Part shown: positions 45,075-57,301 of the stretch, in pieces
How positions within the stretch are numbered: the first letter of the stretch is position 1
Layout of the letters: each line of letters starts with the position of its first letter
NCBI RefSeq assembly: GCF_023935105.1
Contig: NZ_CP096040.1
Span: forward strand, 1,488,001 to 1,552,000
Length of the DNA: 64,000 bases
Direction of reading: 5' to 3'
DNA from: Caulobacter segnis
GTDB lineage: Bacteria; Pseudomonadota; Alphaproteobacteria; Caulobacterales; Caulobacteraceae
Translations under genes and position numbers: made by a program
The notes under the pieces: model-generated
Database searches by the model: none
What the model saw: the letters and a program-made list of their open reading frames with translations, nothing else
What the model was told of the DNA's origin: nothing

Positions 45075-47311
45075 GCGGCGAGGTCGACCGTCCGTTGGCC
45101 GGGATCCGGGTCGTCGACCTGGTGAACGGCCCGCTGGCCGCGATCACCCGTTATCTGGCGGAGCTGGGCGCGAGCGTCACGCGGGTGGACGACAGCCGGG
45201 CCGAGGATGTCGTGGACGACCTCGTCGCCAATGTCGGCAAGCGGCGCGCGGGCGCTCTGTCCGACGATCTGCTGGAAGGCGCCAACGTCATCGTGTTCGA
45301 CGCGGGCCGTGCGCTGGACCTCGCCAGCCTGCGCGCCCGTCGCCCGGCGCTGGTGAGCATGGCGGTCAGCGACTTCGGGACCGACACCAGCTTGTCGGGC
45401 TGGAAGGCCAGCGACCTCGTGCTGCACGCCCTCAGCGCCGAGCTGTCGCGCTCGGGGATCAAGGGCCGCGCCCCGCTGCCGCCGCCCGGCCAGCTGGCCT
45501 ATCAGTGCGCCGCATCACAGGCCGCCTACGCCCTGACGGTGTCGCTCTATCACGCCCTGCGCACGGGGACGGGCGACCATCTGGACTTCTCGGCCCTGGA
45601 CGGCGCGGTGCAGGCGCTGGACCCCGGCTACGGCATCAACGGCAGCGCCACTCTGGGCAAGCCGGCCCACCTGCTGCCCCGCGACCGACCGCTCAAGGGT
45701 TTCCAGTATCCGATCCTGCCGTGCGCCGACGGCCATGTGCGCATCTGCCTGCTGGCCAAGCGCCAGTGGCAGGGCATGTTCCGCTGGATGGGCTCGCCCG
45801 AGGCCTTCGCCTCGCCGGAGTTCGAGAAGACCGGTGTGCGCTACAAGTCGCCCGACCTGATCCCGGCCATCGCCGCCTTCTTCGCCGGCCAAACCCGCGC
45901 GAACCTGGAACGGGACGGCCAAGCGCACGGCGTGCCGATCTCGGCGGTCCTGGATCTCGACGAGTTCATGGCCTGCGACCATGTCGTGGCGCGGCAGGCC
46001 GTGATCGAGGTCGATGGGGTCAAGCTGCCCAATGGCGTCGTGACCATCGACGGCGCGCGGATGGCGCCTGCCGTCGCCTCGTCGAAGGCGCAAGCCTGGC
46101 CCGAGCCTGTCGCGCCGTCCGCGCGCGCCTTCGAGGGGCTGAAGGTGCTGGACCTGGGCGTCATCGTCGTCGGGGCCGAACAGGGCCGCCTGCTGGCCGA
46201 CCAGGGCGCGGAGGTAATCAAGGTCGAGAGCCGCGCCTTTCCGGACGGCAGCCGCCAGTCCTATCTATCCTACGGCCTGTCGGGCAGCTTCGCGGCCGGT
46301 CACCGCAACAAGCGCAGCCTGGGTCTGAACATTCGCGATCCAGAGGGGCGGGCGCTGTTCCTGGAGATGGCGGCGCAGGCCGACGTCATCCTGTCCAACT
46401 TCAAGCCGGGGGTGATGGAGAGCCTGGGGATCGACCACGCGACGCTCTCGGCGATCAACCCACGCATCGTCATGTCCGACAGCTCGGCTTTCGGCGCGAC
46501 CGGGCCGTGGGCCGAGCGGATGGGCTACGGCCCTCTGGTCCGCGCGGCCACCGGCCTGACCCGCGCCTGGCGTTACGATGACGATCCGGAAAGCTTCAGC
46601 GACTCGATCACCATCTATCCCGACCACGTGGCGGGCCGGATCGGCGCCATGGCGGTGACGGCCTTGCTGATCCGCCGCCTGCGCACCGGCCGCGGTGGCC
46701 GCGCCAGCGTCGCCCAGTCAGAGGTCATGCTGAGTCACTTCGCGGCCGAGGTCGCCCGGGCCTCGCATGGGCGCGCGCCGCCGCCGGAGGCTTGGCGCGA
46801 CGGTGTCTTCCCCGCCGCCGGCGACGACGAATGGTGCGTGGTCAGTTTACGGAGCGAGGCCGATCGACACGCCCTGCGCCGCGTCGTCGGCGCCCAGGAC
46901 GAGGCGTCCGTCGGCGCGTGGATCGCGGAGCGATCGGCTGACGCGGCCATGGAGACGCTGCAGGCCGCCGGCGTCGCGGCGGCGCGGATGCTGCGCGTCT
47001 CGGACCTGACCGATTTCGCCTACTACCGCGAGCGCGGCTTCTATCGGGTCGAGCGCCATCCCTACCTGGCCGAGCCGGTAGTGGCCGAGCGCGCGCATGT
47101 CGCCAGCAAGGCGCTGGATGACGCCTGCGTCGCGCCGGCGCCGCTGGCCGGAGAGCATACCGCCGAGGTCGCCGCCGACTGGCTGGGTCTGGATGACCCT
47201 CGCATCGCGGCCCTGGTCGCGGCCGGGGTCCTGGAGCCCGTGGATGACGAAACTCTGGCCGCCGCCCGGGTTGGGGGCGGAGACGCAGCGGAAAAGCGGC
47301 AAACGGCTTGA
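45071..47311 (+). CDS. Tandem CaiB/BaiF family (type III) CoA-transferase
   Basis: A 746-residue protein made of two CaiB/BaiF-like halves. The N-terminal half (about 10-345) begins LAGIRVVDLVNGPLAAITRYLAELGASVTRVD, and the C-terminal half (about 365-735) begins FEGLKVLDLGVIVVGAEQGRLLADQGAEVIKVE, with GHRNKRSLGLNIRDPEGR and LSNFKPGVMESLGID. Fused forms occur in bile-acid and steroid-type catabolic clusters. It probably moves CoA between pathway acids, saving ATP relative to the ligase. The GTG start overlaps the GFA stop (GTGA). Confidence 0.9.
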   Translation: MSGEVDRPLAGIRVVDLVNGPLAAITRYLAELGASVTRVDDSRAEDVVDDLVANVGKRRAGALSDDLLEGANVIVFDAGRALDLASLRARRPALVSMAVSDFGTDTSLSGWKASDLVLHALSAELSRSGIKGRAPLPPPGQLAYQCAASQAAYALTVSLYHALRTGTGDHLDFSALDGAVQALDPGYGINGSATLGKPAHLLPRDRPLKGFQYPILPCADGHVRICLLAKRQWQGMFRWMGSPEAFASPEFEKTGVRYKSPDLIPAIAAFFAGQTRANLERDGQAHGVPISAVLDLDEFMACDHVVARQAVIEVDGVKLPNGVVTIDGARMAPAVASSKAQAWPEPVAPSARAFEGLKVLDLGVIVVGAEQGRLLADQGAEVIKVESRAFPDGSRQSYLSYGLSGSFAAGHRNKRSLGLNIRDPEGRALFLEMAAQADVILSNFKPGVMESLGIDHATLSAINPRIVMSDSSAFGATGPWAERMGYGPLVRAATGLTRAWRYDDDPESFSDSITIYPDHVAGRIGAMAVTALLIRRLRTGRGGRASVAQSEVMLSHFAAEVARASHGRAPPPEAWRDGVFPAAGDDEWCVVSLRSEADRHALRRVVGAQDEASVGAWIAERSADAAMETLQAAGVAAARMLRVSDLTDFAYYRERGFYRVERHPYLAEPVVAERAHVASKALDDACVAPAPLAGEHTAEVAADWLGLDDPRIAALVAAGVLEPVDDETLAAARVGGGDAAEKRQTA

Positions 47312-47316
47312 CGATA

Positions 47317-47336
47317 TTTAATCGAACAATTAATCG
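47317..47336. promoter_or_regulatory. Direct repeat TTAATCG before thiolase operon (operator B half-sites)
   Basis: TTAATCG occurs at 47318-47324 and 47330-47336, 12 bases apart, preceded by a T so that the first copy reads TTTAATCGA as in operator B at 54825. It lies just after the CoA-transferase stop and 33-52 bases before the thiolase start. Confidence 0.35.
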
Positions 47337-47368
47337 CTGACTTAACAAGGTTCAGGGAGGAGCCGAAA

Positions 47369-48628
47369 ATGGCCGAGGCACTGATCATCGACGCCGTCCG
47401 CACGCCCCGCGGCGTGGGCAAGGTGGGGAAGGGCGCTTTGGCCCACCTGCATCCCCAGCACCTGGCCGCCACAGTCCTGAAGGCGATCGCCGAGCGCAAC
47501 GCGCTGAACACGGCCGAGGTCGACGACGTGATCTGGTCGACCTCGACCCAGAAGGGCAAGCAGGGCGGCGACCTGGGCCGCATGGCGGCGCTGGACGCCG
47601 GCTACGACATCAAGGCCTCGGGCATGACGCTTGACCGCTTCTGCGGCGGCGGCATCACCACGGTGAACCTGGCGGCCGCCCAGATCATGAGCGGCATGGA
47701 GGACCTGATCGTCGCCGGCGGCGTCGAGATGATGAGCCTGACCGCGGCCATGGCCGCCCAAGAGCAGGCGGCCGGCTTCCCGCCCGGCCTGATGGGCTCG
47801 GGAAACGCCCACCTCGACGAACTGCATCCTCAGTCGCACCAGGGCGTCTGCGGCGATGCCATCGCCAGCCTGGAAGGCATCAGCCGCGAGGACCTCGACG
47901 CCCTGGGTCTGGAGAGCCAGAAGCGCGCCGCCCGCGCCATCGCCGAGAACCGCTTCGCCAAGTCGATCGTGCCGGTGCTGGGCGAGGACGGCCAGGTGGC
48001 GCTGGATCGCGACGAATATCCGCGTCCCGAGACGACCGCCGAAGGCTTGGCCGCGCTGAAGCCGGCCTTCACGGCCCTGGCGGACTTTCCGTACGACGAG
48101 AAGGGCGCGACCTTCCGCAAGCAGATCAATCGCCGCTATCCGGACCTGAAGATCGAGCACGTGCATCACGCCGGCAATTCGTCGGGCGTGGTGGACGGCG
48201 CGGCGGCGGTGCTGCTGGCCTCGCGCGACTATGCGGAAAAGCGCGGCCTGAAGGCCCGCGCCCGCGTCGTGGCCATGGCCAATATGGGCGACGATCCGAC
48301 CCTGATGCTGAACGCCCCCGTGCCCGCCGCCCGCAAGGTGCTGGCCAAGGCCGGCCTCAAGGTCGAGGACATCGACCTCTGGGAGATCAACGAGGCCTTC
48401 GCCGTCGTCGCCGAGAAGTTCATCCGCGATCTGAAGCTCGATCGCGCCAAGGTCAACGTCAATGGCGGCGCCATCGCCCTGGGCCACCCGATCGGGGCCA
48501 CCGGCGCGATCCTGATCGGCACGGTGCTGGACGAGCTGGAACGCACCGGCGGCCGCTACGGCCTGGTCACCATGTGCGCCGCCGGCGGCATGGCCCCGGC
48601 CATCATCATCGAACGCCTCGAAGCCTGA
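47369..48628 (+). CDS. Acetyl-CoA acyltransferase (thiolase)
   Basis: A 419-residue classical thiolase. [13 protein letters not shown] carries the nucleophilic cysteine (C92), [16 protein letters not shown] the substrate-side histidine, and [14 protein letters not shown] the second cysteine. It cleaves a 3-ketoacyl-CoA with CoA to release acetyl-CoA or propionyl-CoA. AGGGAGGAG precedes the ATG. First gene of an operon with two SDR dehydrogenases, an ACAD10/11-like enzyme and an APH-like kinase. Confidence 0.94.
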   Translation: MAEALIIDAVRTPRGVGKVGKGALAHLHPQHLAATVLKAIAERNALNTAEVDDVIWSTSTQKGKQGGDLGRMAALDAGYDIKASGMTLDRFCGGGITTVNLAAAQIMSGMEDLIVAGGVEMMSLTAAMAAQEQAAGFPPGLMGSGNAHLDELHPQSHQGVCGDAIASLEGISREDLDALGLESQKRAARAIAENRFAKSIVPVLGEDGQVALDRDEYPRPETTAEGLAALKPAFTALADFPYDEKGATFRKQINRRYPDLKIEHVHHAGNSSGVVDGAAAVLLASRDYAEKRGLKARARVVAMANMGDDPTLMLNAPVPAARKVLAKAGLKVEDIDLWEINEAFAVVAEKFIRDLKLDRAKVNVNGGAIALGHPIGATGAILIGTVLDELERTGGRYGLVTMCAAGGMAPAIIIERLEA

Positions 48629-48639
48629 ACGGAAGCACC

Positions 48640-49422
<783 letters not shown>

Positions 49423-49446
49423 AGAGAGAATCCGAGGGGAAGAGAC

Positions 49447-50211
49447 ATGAGCAAGACCCAGCGACTGGCCGGCCGTACGGTGCTGGTCACCGGCGCCTCC
49501 TCGGGGATCGGGGCGCGGTTCGCCCGCATCGTAGCCGCCGAGGGCGCGGCGGTGGTGATCGGCGCGCGCCGCGTCGATCGGCTGCGCGCTCTGAGCGAGG
49601 AGATCGTGGCGGCGGGCGGCAAGGCCCTGGCCGTGGCGCTGGACGTCGCCGACGAGGCCTCGACGATCGCCGCCTACGACGCCGCCGAAGCCGCCTTCGG
49701 CCCGGTCGACGGGGTGGTGGCCAATGCCGGCATCCAGGCCGAGGGCCTGGCCGCCGACATCGCCGTCGAGGACTTCGATCAGGTATTCGCGGTCAATGTT
49801 CGCGGTGTGTTCCTGACCGCTCGCGAGGGCGCCAGACGCATGCGGTCGGCGGGCGTGGCCGAGCGGGGCCGCATCGTGCTGGTGTCGTCGATCACCGCGA
49901 AGATGATCACCCCGGGCGTCACCGCCTACAGCGCCTCCAAGGCCGCCGTCAGCCATATGGGCCGTCATCTCGCGCGCGAGTGGGCGCGGACGGGTCCCAA
50001 CGTCAACAACCTGTGTCCCGGCTACATCAAGTCGGAACTGGCCGGCGACTGGTTCGACACCGAGGGCGGTCACAAGCAAATGAGCAAGTGGCCGCGTCGG
50101 CGGATCCTGGACGAAGACGCCCTGGATCCCATGCTGGTCTATCTGCTGTCGGACGAGAGCAAGGGCGTCACCGGCGCGGACTTCACCATCGACGACGGTC
50201 AGTCGCTATGA
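49447..50211 (+). CDS. SDR-family oxidoreductase (FabG-like)
   Basis: A 254-residue short-chain dehydrogenase: VLVTGASSGIGARFARI, VVANAGIQAEG, catalytic SSITAKMITPGVTAYSASKAA (Ser, Tyr, Lys) and C-terminal GVTGADFTIDDGQSL. It probably oxidises or reduces a hydroxyl or keto group in the pathway; by analogy with LvaD of levulinate catabolism, which precedes a kinase/dehydrogenase pair, a 4-keto reductase role is possible. GAGGGGAAGAG precedes its ATG, and its stop overlaps the next ATG (ATGA). Confidence 0.9.
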   Translation: MSKTQRLAGRTVLVTGASSGIGARFARIVAAEGAAVVIGARRVDRLRALSEEIVAAGGKALAVALDVADEASTIAAYDAAEAAFGPVDGVVANAGIQAEGLAADIAVEDFDQVFAVNVRGVFLTAREGARRMRSAGVAERGRIVLVSSITAKMITPGVTAYSASKAAVSHMGRHLAREWARTGPNVNNLCPGYIKSELAGDWFDTEGGHKQMSKWPRRRILDEDALDPMLVYLLSDESKGVTGADFTIDDGQSL

Positions 50212-51377
50212 GCGTCCACGACGCCGCCCGGGGCGCCGCGATCGCCGCCAAGGTCGAGGCCTTCGTGCGCGAGGTCGTAGTCCCCTACGAGCAGGACCCC
50301 AGGCGCGGCGCCCACGGTCCCTCGGACGCGCTGATCGCCGAGCTGCGCGGCAAGGCCAAGGCGGCCGGGGTGCTGACCCCGCACATCCTGGCCGATGGCG
50401 CGCACCTCTCGCACCGTGAGACGGCCCAGGTTCTGCGCGCCGCCGGCCTGTCGACCCTTGGCCCGCAGGCGGTCAATGTCGCCGCGCCGGACGAGGGCAA
50501 CATGTACCTGCTGGGCAAGGTCGCCTCGACCGAGCAGCGGGCGCGGTTCCTGGAGCCACTGGTGACGGGGACGGCGCGTTCGGCCTTCTTCATGACCGAG
50601 CCGGCGGCCGAGGGCGGCGCGGGTTCGGACCCGTCGATGCTGATGACCACGGCGCGCCAGGATGGCAATCACTGGATCATCGATGGCCGCAAGGCCTTCA
50701 TCACCGGCGCCGAAGGGGCCAGGGTCGGCATCGTCATGGCCAAGGCCGAGGCCGGCGCCACGCTGTTCCTGGTCGACCTGCCCGATCCCGCCGTCCGCAT
50801 CGAGCGGGTGTTGGACACCATCGACAGTTCCATGCCCGGCGGCCACGCGGTGGTGGCGATCGAGGACCTGCGTGTCTCGGCCGACCAGGTGCTGGGCCAG
50901 CCGGGCGAGGGCTTCAAGCTGGCCCAGATGCGCCTGGCCCCGGCCCGCCTGACCCACTGCATGCGCTGGCTTGGCGCCTGTGTTCGCGCCAATGAGATCG
51001 CCACGGCCTACGCCGTCAAACGCCACGCCTTCGGCAAGCCGTTGATCGACCACGAGGGCGTCGGCTTCATGCTGGCCGAAAACCTGATCGCGCTGAAACA
51101 GGCCGAGTTGATGATCGACTGGTGCGCCGACGTGCTGGATGGCGGATCGCTCGGCACCGCCGAAAGCTCGATGACCAAGGTCGCCGTCAGCGAGGCGCTG
51201 ATGGGCATAGCCGACCGCTGCGTCCAGGTGATGGGCGGCACGGGCGTCACCGGCGACACCATCGTCGAGCAGGTGTTCCGCGAGGTCCGCGCCTTTCGCA
51301 TCTACGATGGCCCGACCGAGGTCCACAAATGGAGCCTGGCCAAGAAGATCAAGCGCGACGCGGCCAGCCAGCTATGA
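50208..51377 (+). CDS. ACAD10/11-like (LvaC-like) acyl-CoA dehydrogenase homologue
   Basis: A 389-residue acyl-CoA dehydrogenase-fold protein. FFMTEPAAEGGAGSDPSML and GHAVVAIEDLRVSADQVLG are followed by RLAPARLTHCMRWLG, which corresponds to the RLGPGRIHHCMR motif of ACAD10/ACAD11 and relatives. Those enzymes, with an attached or separate APH kinase, convert 4-hydroxyacyl-CoA via a 4-phosphoacyl-CoA to an enoyl-CoA. Here the kinase is a separate gene overlapping by ATGA, an arrangement like LvaC/LvaA of bacterial levulinate catabolism. So it may remove phosphate rather than act as a plain dehydrogenase. Confidence 0.88.
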   Translation: MSVHDAARGAAIAAKVEAFVREVVVPYEQDPRRGAHGPSDALIAELRGKAKAAGVLTPHILADGAHLSHRETAQVLRAAGLSTLGPQAVNVAAPDEGNMYLLGKVASTEQRARFLEPLVTGTARSAFFMTEPAAEGGAGSDPSMLMTTARQDGNHWIIDGRKAFITGAEGARVGIVMAKAEAGATLFLVDLPDPAVRIERVLDTIDSSMPGGHAVVAIEDLRVSADQVLGQPGEGFKLAQMRLAPARLTHCMRWLGACVRANEIATAYAVKRHAFGKPLIDHEGVGFMLAENLIALKQAELMIDWCADVLDGGSLGTAESSMTKVAVSEALMGIADRCVQVMGGTGVTGDTIVEQVFREVRAFRIYDGPTEVHKWSLAKKIKRDAASQL

Positions 51378-52432
51378 GCGGCGCCACCGTCGCCGTCCGC
51401 GACAACGCCCGCTTCGACACGGCCGCCCTGGAACGCTGGTTGGCCGCGAACGTGCCGGGCTTCTCGGGCCCGATGAGTGTCGAGCAGTTCGCCGGCGGCC
51501 AGTCCAACCCGACCTTCCGCCTGACGACGCCGAAGCGCGCCTACGTCATGCGCCGCAAACCGCCGGGGCAGCTGCTGAAGGGCGCTCACGCCGTCGATCG
51601 CGAGGCGCGGGTCATGCGAGCGCTCGAGGGGGCGGGCTTTCCGGTCCCCCACGTCCACGCCCTGTGTCAGGACGACAGCATCATCGGCTCGTGGTTCTAC
51701 GTCATGGATCTGGTCGAGGGGCGGATCTTCTGGGACGGCGACTTCCCCGGTGTGGCGCGCGAAGGCAAGGCCGCGCACCTGGACGCCATGAACGCGACCC
51801 TGGCCCAGCTGCACGGCCTGGACCCCGTCGCGATCGGGCTCTCCGACTACGGACGACCCGACGGCTACCTGCGCCGCCAGATCGAGCGGTGGTCGCGCCA
51901 GTACCGCGAGGACGACCTGGCCGGACGCACCGCCGACCTGGACTTCCTGGTCGAGTGGCTGCCGACCCGTGCGCCGACCGACGAGGCGGTGAGCGTCGTC
52001 CATGGCGACTTCCGCATCGACAACATGGTCTTCCATCCCGAGCGGCCCGAGGTCATCGCGGTGCTGGACTGGGAGCTGTCGACCCTTGGCCATCCGGTCG
52101 TCGACTTCGCCTATAACCTGATGATGTACCGCGCCCCGGCCGCCATGCGCTGGAGCCTGGTGGGGCGGGACCTGGACGCGCTGGGCTATCCGGACGAGGC
52201 CGCCTATGTCGCCGCCTATCTGCGCCGTACCGGCCGGACACAGATCGCCGACCTCGAGGTCCATGTCGCCTTCAACCTCTTCCGGCTGGCGGCGATTATC
52301 CACGGCATCAAGGGGCGGATGCTGCGCGGCAACGCCGCCTCGGCCGACGCCGCCGGCATGGTCGCCCACATGGACACCTTGGCGGCTACGGCGCGCCAGG
52401 TGGCCGAGGATTGGGAGAGGGGAAGGCGCTAG
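51374..52432 (+). CDS. APH-family phosphotransferase, ACAD10/11 kinase-domain-like
   Basis: A 352-residue aminoglycoside-phosphotransferase-fold kinase: FAGGQSNPTFRL (glycine-rich loop), YVMRRKPPGQLLKGAHAVDRE (ATP-binding Lys and Glu), VVHGDFRIDNMVF (catalytic HGDxxxxN) and VLDWELSTLGHPVVDFAYN (metal-binding Asp). HAVDREARVMRAL and LDWELSTLGHP are characteristic of the kinase domain of ACAD10/11 and LvaA, which phosphorylate the 4-hydroxyl of acyl-CoAs. It overlaps the LvaC-like gene by four bases. Antibiotic resistance is not suggested by this context. Confidence 0.9.
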   Translation: MSGATVAVRDNARFDTAALERWLAANVPGFSGPMSVEQFAGGQSNPTFRLTTPKRAYVMRRKPPGQLLKGAHAVDREARVMRALEGAGFPVPHVHALCQDDSIIGSWFYVMDLVEGRIFWDGDFPGVAREGKAAHLDAMNATLAQLHGLDPVAIGLSDYGRPDGYLRRQIERWSRQYREDDLAGRTADLDFLVEWLPTRAPTDEAVSVVHGDFRIDNMVFHPERPEVIAVLDWELSTLGHPVVDFAYNLMMYRAPAAMRWSLVGRDLDALGYPDEAAYVAAYLRRTGRTQIADLEVHVAFNLFRLAAIIHGIKGRMLRGNAASADAAGMVAHMDTLAATARQVAEDWERGRR

Positions 52433-52436
52433 ACGT

Positions 52437-54763
52437 CTAGCGCCCCGTCCACTTCGGCGGTCGCTTCTGGGCGAAGGCCAGCGGCCCTTCTCGGACATCG
52501 GCCGACCGGAACAGCGCCTTGACCGCCGGATAGCCCGACTGGTTGCGATAGGCGTCGGCCAGGGTCGGCTCGTCCAGGCCCTTGTTGACCGTCTGCTTGG
52601 AGGCGCGGATCGACATCGGGCTGTTGGCCAGGATGTCCTGGGCCCAGCGGCGGGCGAGCGCCATGACCTCTCCGGCCGGGGCGACCTCGTTGACGAAGCC
52701 CAGCTCCAGGCCCTCGCGGGCGGCCACCCGGCGACCGGTCAGGATCATGCCCATGGCCCGCTTCAGGCCGATCAGCCGCGGCAGGCGGTGCAGCCCCCGG
52801 CTAGGGCGGCCAGGCCGACCTTCGGCTCGGGCAGCGCGAAGACAGCCTCTTCCGAGGCCACGATCAGGTCGCAGGCCAGGGCGATCTCGAACCCGCCGCC
52901 CATGGCCAGGCCGTTGACCGCGGCGATCACCGGCTTGTCCAGGTCGAAGCGCGCCGTCAGGCCCGCGAAGCCCGTGACCGGTGGATCGATCGGCTGGCCC
53001 TTGGCCATGGCCTCCGCGGTGAACTTCAGATCGTTGCCGGCCGAGAAGGCCTTGTCGCCGGCCCCGGTGATGATCGCCACCCACTGGTCCGGATCGGCGG
53101 CGAAGTCGTCGAAGATCTCGGCCAGCTCGGCGTTGGCGGCCGGGTGCAGGGAATTCATCACGTCGGGCCGGTCGATGGTGACGATGGTCAGAGGACCCTC
53201 GCGCTCGACCTTGCTGAACCGGCGGGGACGGTCGGCGAGCGTGCGTCTGGCGCCGGCCTCCCAGGTCAATTTGCCGAACGGATCGAGGCGGGTGTGGCCC
53301 TCGGCCCCGATCGCCGAGCGCTCGGTCGAGAGCAGCAGGTCCATGGACGCGGCGTCGTCCGGCGCGACGCGGGCCATAAGGCGCTCGCCGGCGGGCGTGC
53401 GGCCGATGACGATCCCGTCCAGCGGCGCGCCGTCGCGGCCGAAGCGGACGGTGTAGGTCTCAATGGTCGCCGGACCGTCGTGGCGCGCGACCAGCGGCGG
53501 GACCGGGCCGCGCAGGGCGTCGGCCTTGTCCTGCACGGAATAGTCCTGGGCCAGGTCGTGGGCCGGCGCCTGGGTTCCGACGATCAGGGCGTGGTGCTTG
53601 TTGACGTAGCCGCCCTGGCCGTAGAGCAGGCCCAGGTCCCCCGGATGCTCGCGCAGCCGCCGCACCATCGCCGCCGCCGCGTGGCCCATGTAGTTGTTCA
53701 GCGGCGCCCCGAAGAACGTCAGGCCGCCCGTCACCGTCGGGGCGGCGTCGCCGTCCTGCAGGCCCAGCGTCCGCAGCGCCAACTTCGGCACCACGGGGAA
53801 GCAGCTATAGAGCTCCATGTGCTTGAAGTGATCGGCCCCGCCGGCCTGGGCCGCGGCGTCCTCCAGCACCACCTGTTGGGCGGTCGAGTGGGTGTAGGCG
53901 TCTCGCAGCAGATAGTCCTCGGGCTCGCGCGCGGCGGCGCCGCCCCAGATGTGGACGATCTTGTCCTCCGGCACGCCCAGCTCGCGGGCCAGGGCCAGGC
54001 TGGTGACCAGGATGGCGGCGGTCTGGTTCACCTGCGGATTGGCGACCATCAGCTTGGGATAGGGCCAGCTTATCATTCGATTTTCGGCGGTCACGGTCCC
54101 GATCGTCGCCGCGTCCGGCGCCGTCTTGATCCAGGCGTTGGGATTGCTTGCCGCGACCTGGGCGTAGCGGGCCCAAAGAGCGGCGGACTCGGCCTGGGCC
54201 TGCGCCGGCGTCTGGCCCCAGGCATGCTGGGCGGCCATCTCGTAGAACGGATAGACCTGGGCTGGGTCGTGCATGCCGAGGTCGGTCGCCGGTGGGCTCA
54301 TGGCGAAGCGGCTGGACGGGAAGCGCACGGCCTCCTCGCGCGAGGCTATCGGCGTCCAGGGCGGCATGATCTTGTCGCGCTGGGCGCGGGTGGCGCTGTG
54401 GGTGGCCTCGCCCCCGACGATGGCGGCCGCCTGCTGTTCGCCCCGGGCGATGGCCACGGCGGCGTCGTGGATCAGCCGGATCGGCGTCTCGCCGCCCATG
54501 CTGGCGTTGGTCTTGCGGGCCGGATCGACGCCCAACTGCTTGGCCAGCAGCCCGACCGGGTCGGCGTAACGCCACGAGACCAGGCCCACCAGGTCCAGCG
54601 AGTCCAGGCGCGAGAGCACTGCGCCGCTGCCCGCGTCCGCCTCGGCCGCCTTCAGGGCCTGGGCCATCAGGGCGACCGGCTCCAGGGCCTGGGCGGGGCT
54701 TTCGGGACGGTCGACGGCCTCGCCGACGCCGATGATCACCGGAACCAGATGAGGGTCTCGCAT
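52437..54763 (-). CDS. Thiolase-like (TLP1-type) protein fused to enoyl-CoA hydratase (frameshifted in this sequence)
   Basis: One frame runs from ATG 54763 through a thiolase-like domain (about residues 1-420, with RKTNASMGGETPIRLIHDAA and LTFFGAPLNNYMGHAAAAM), then a TLP1-type extra C-terminal domain (about 420-500), then a crotonase domain (about 505-775) with TIDRPDVMNSLH, FSAGNDLKF and VIAAVNGLAMGGGFEIALACDLIVAS. The frame breaks at a C5 run (52794-52798); one extra base restores LHRLPRLIGLKRAMGMILTGRR and the stop at 52437. No start codon with a ribosome-binding site lies between domains, so a true fusion is likely. It probably hydrates an enoyl-CoA. Confidence 0.85.
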
Positions 54764-54824
54764 GGGGCCTCCCTTGAGGTCGCCGTCCTGCCGGGCGGTC
54801 GCTCTTACGGCTGTTTGAATACTC

Positions 54825-54844
54825 GTTTAATCGATCGACTAAAC
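54825..54844. promoter_or_regulatory. Operator B copy 2, near-perfect palindrome before the thiolase-like/crotonase gene
   Basis: GTTTAATCGATCGACTAAAC: 9 of 10 base pairs self-complementary, 61 bases upstream of the ATG at 54763. The 33-base stretch around it is the AT-richest part of the 54764-54876 gap. Confidence 0.6.
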
Positions 54845-54876
54845 CCAGGCGAGGCTTTTCTGTGGGTGACGTGGCG

Positions 54877-55286
54877 TCAGGCGAAGCTCTTGCCGGCCGC
54901 GACGACGGAGGCCAGCGCGCCGGGCGAGGCGGACGCCTCCTCCAGCATCTCCTCCAGCCGGGTGACCTGGTCGCGCCGGGCCTGGAGGACGCCGGACAGC
55001 GCCTCGCGCAGGGCGTCGGCCTGGGCCTCGGGACGGTCGCGCAGCTCCAGCACCTGGCGGATGGCCGCGATCGGCAGGCCGACGGCCCGCAGGGCGGTGA
55101 TCGTCTCCAGCTGTTCGACGGCCTCGGCGTCATAGCCTCGGACATTGCCGCTCAGCCGGTGCGAGCGGACCAGGCCCCGGTCCTGATAGTGGCGCAGGGC
55201 GCGCGGGGTGACGCCCAGCTGGCGGGCCAGGTCGCCAATCGAGACCAGGCGAACAGGGGCGCGAAGGGGGAAGACGGCGTGATTCA

Positions 55287-55287
<1 letters not shown>
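54877..55287 (-). CDS. MerR-family transcriptional regulator
   Basis: A 136-residue regulator with the MerR winged helix (SIGDLARQLGVTPRALRHYQDRGLV, residues about 17-41) and a coiled-coil dimerisation helix (QLETITALRAVGLPIAAIRQVLELR onwards); no metal-binding cysteines. The ATG at 55287 overlaps the carboxylase alpha stop (TGATG), so it is cotranscribed with the propionyl-CoA carboxylase genes. MerR regulators of this type (LiuR-like) often control acyl-CoA catabolism, but its targets here are unknown. Confidence 0.88.
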
Positions 55288-57287
<2,000 letters not shown>

Positions 57288-57301
57288 CGGTCGGTCCTGA
57301 C

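Noticed and set aside
51374..52432. Aminoglycoside phosphotransferase as an antibiotic-resistance gene
   Set aside because: Motifs and context (coupled to an ACAD10/11-like gene in a catabolic operon) fit an acyl-CoA kinase; no resistance or mobile-element context is present.
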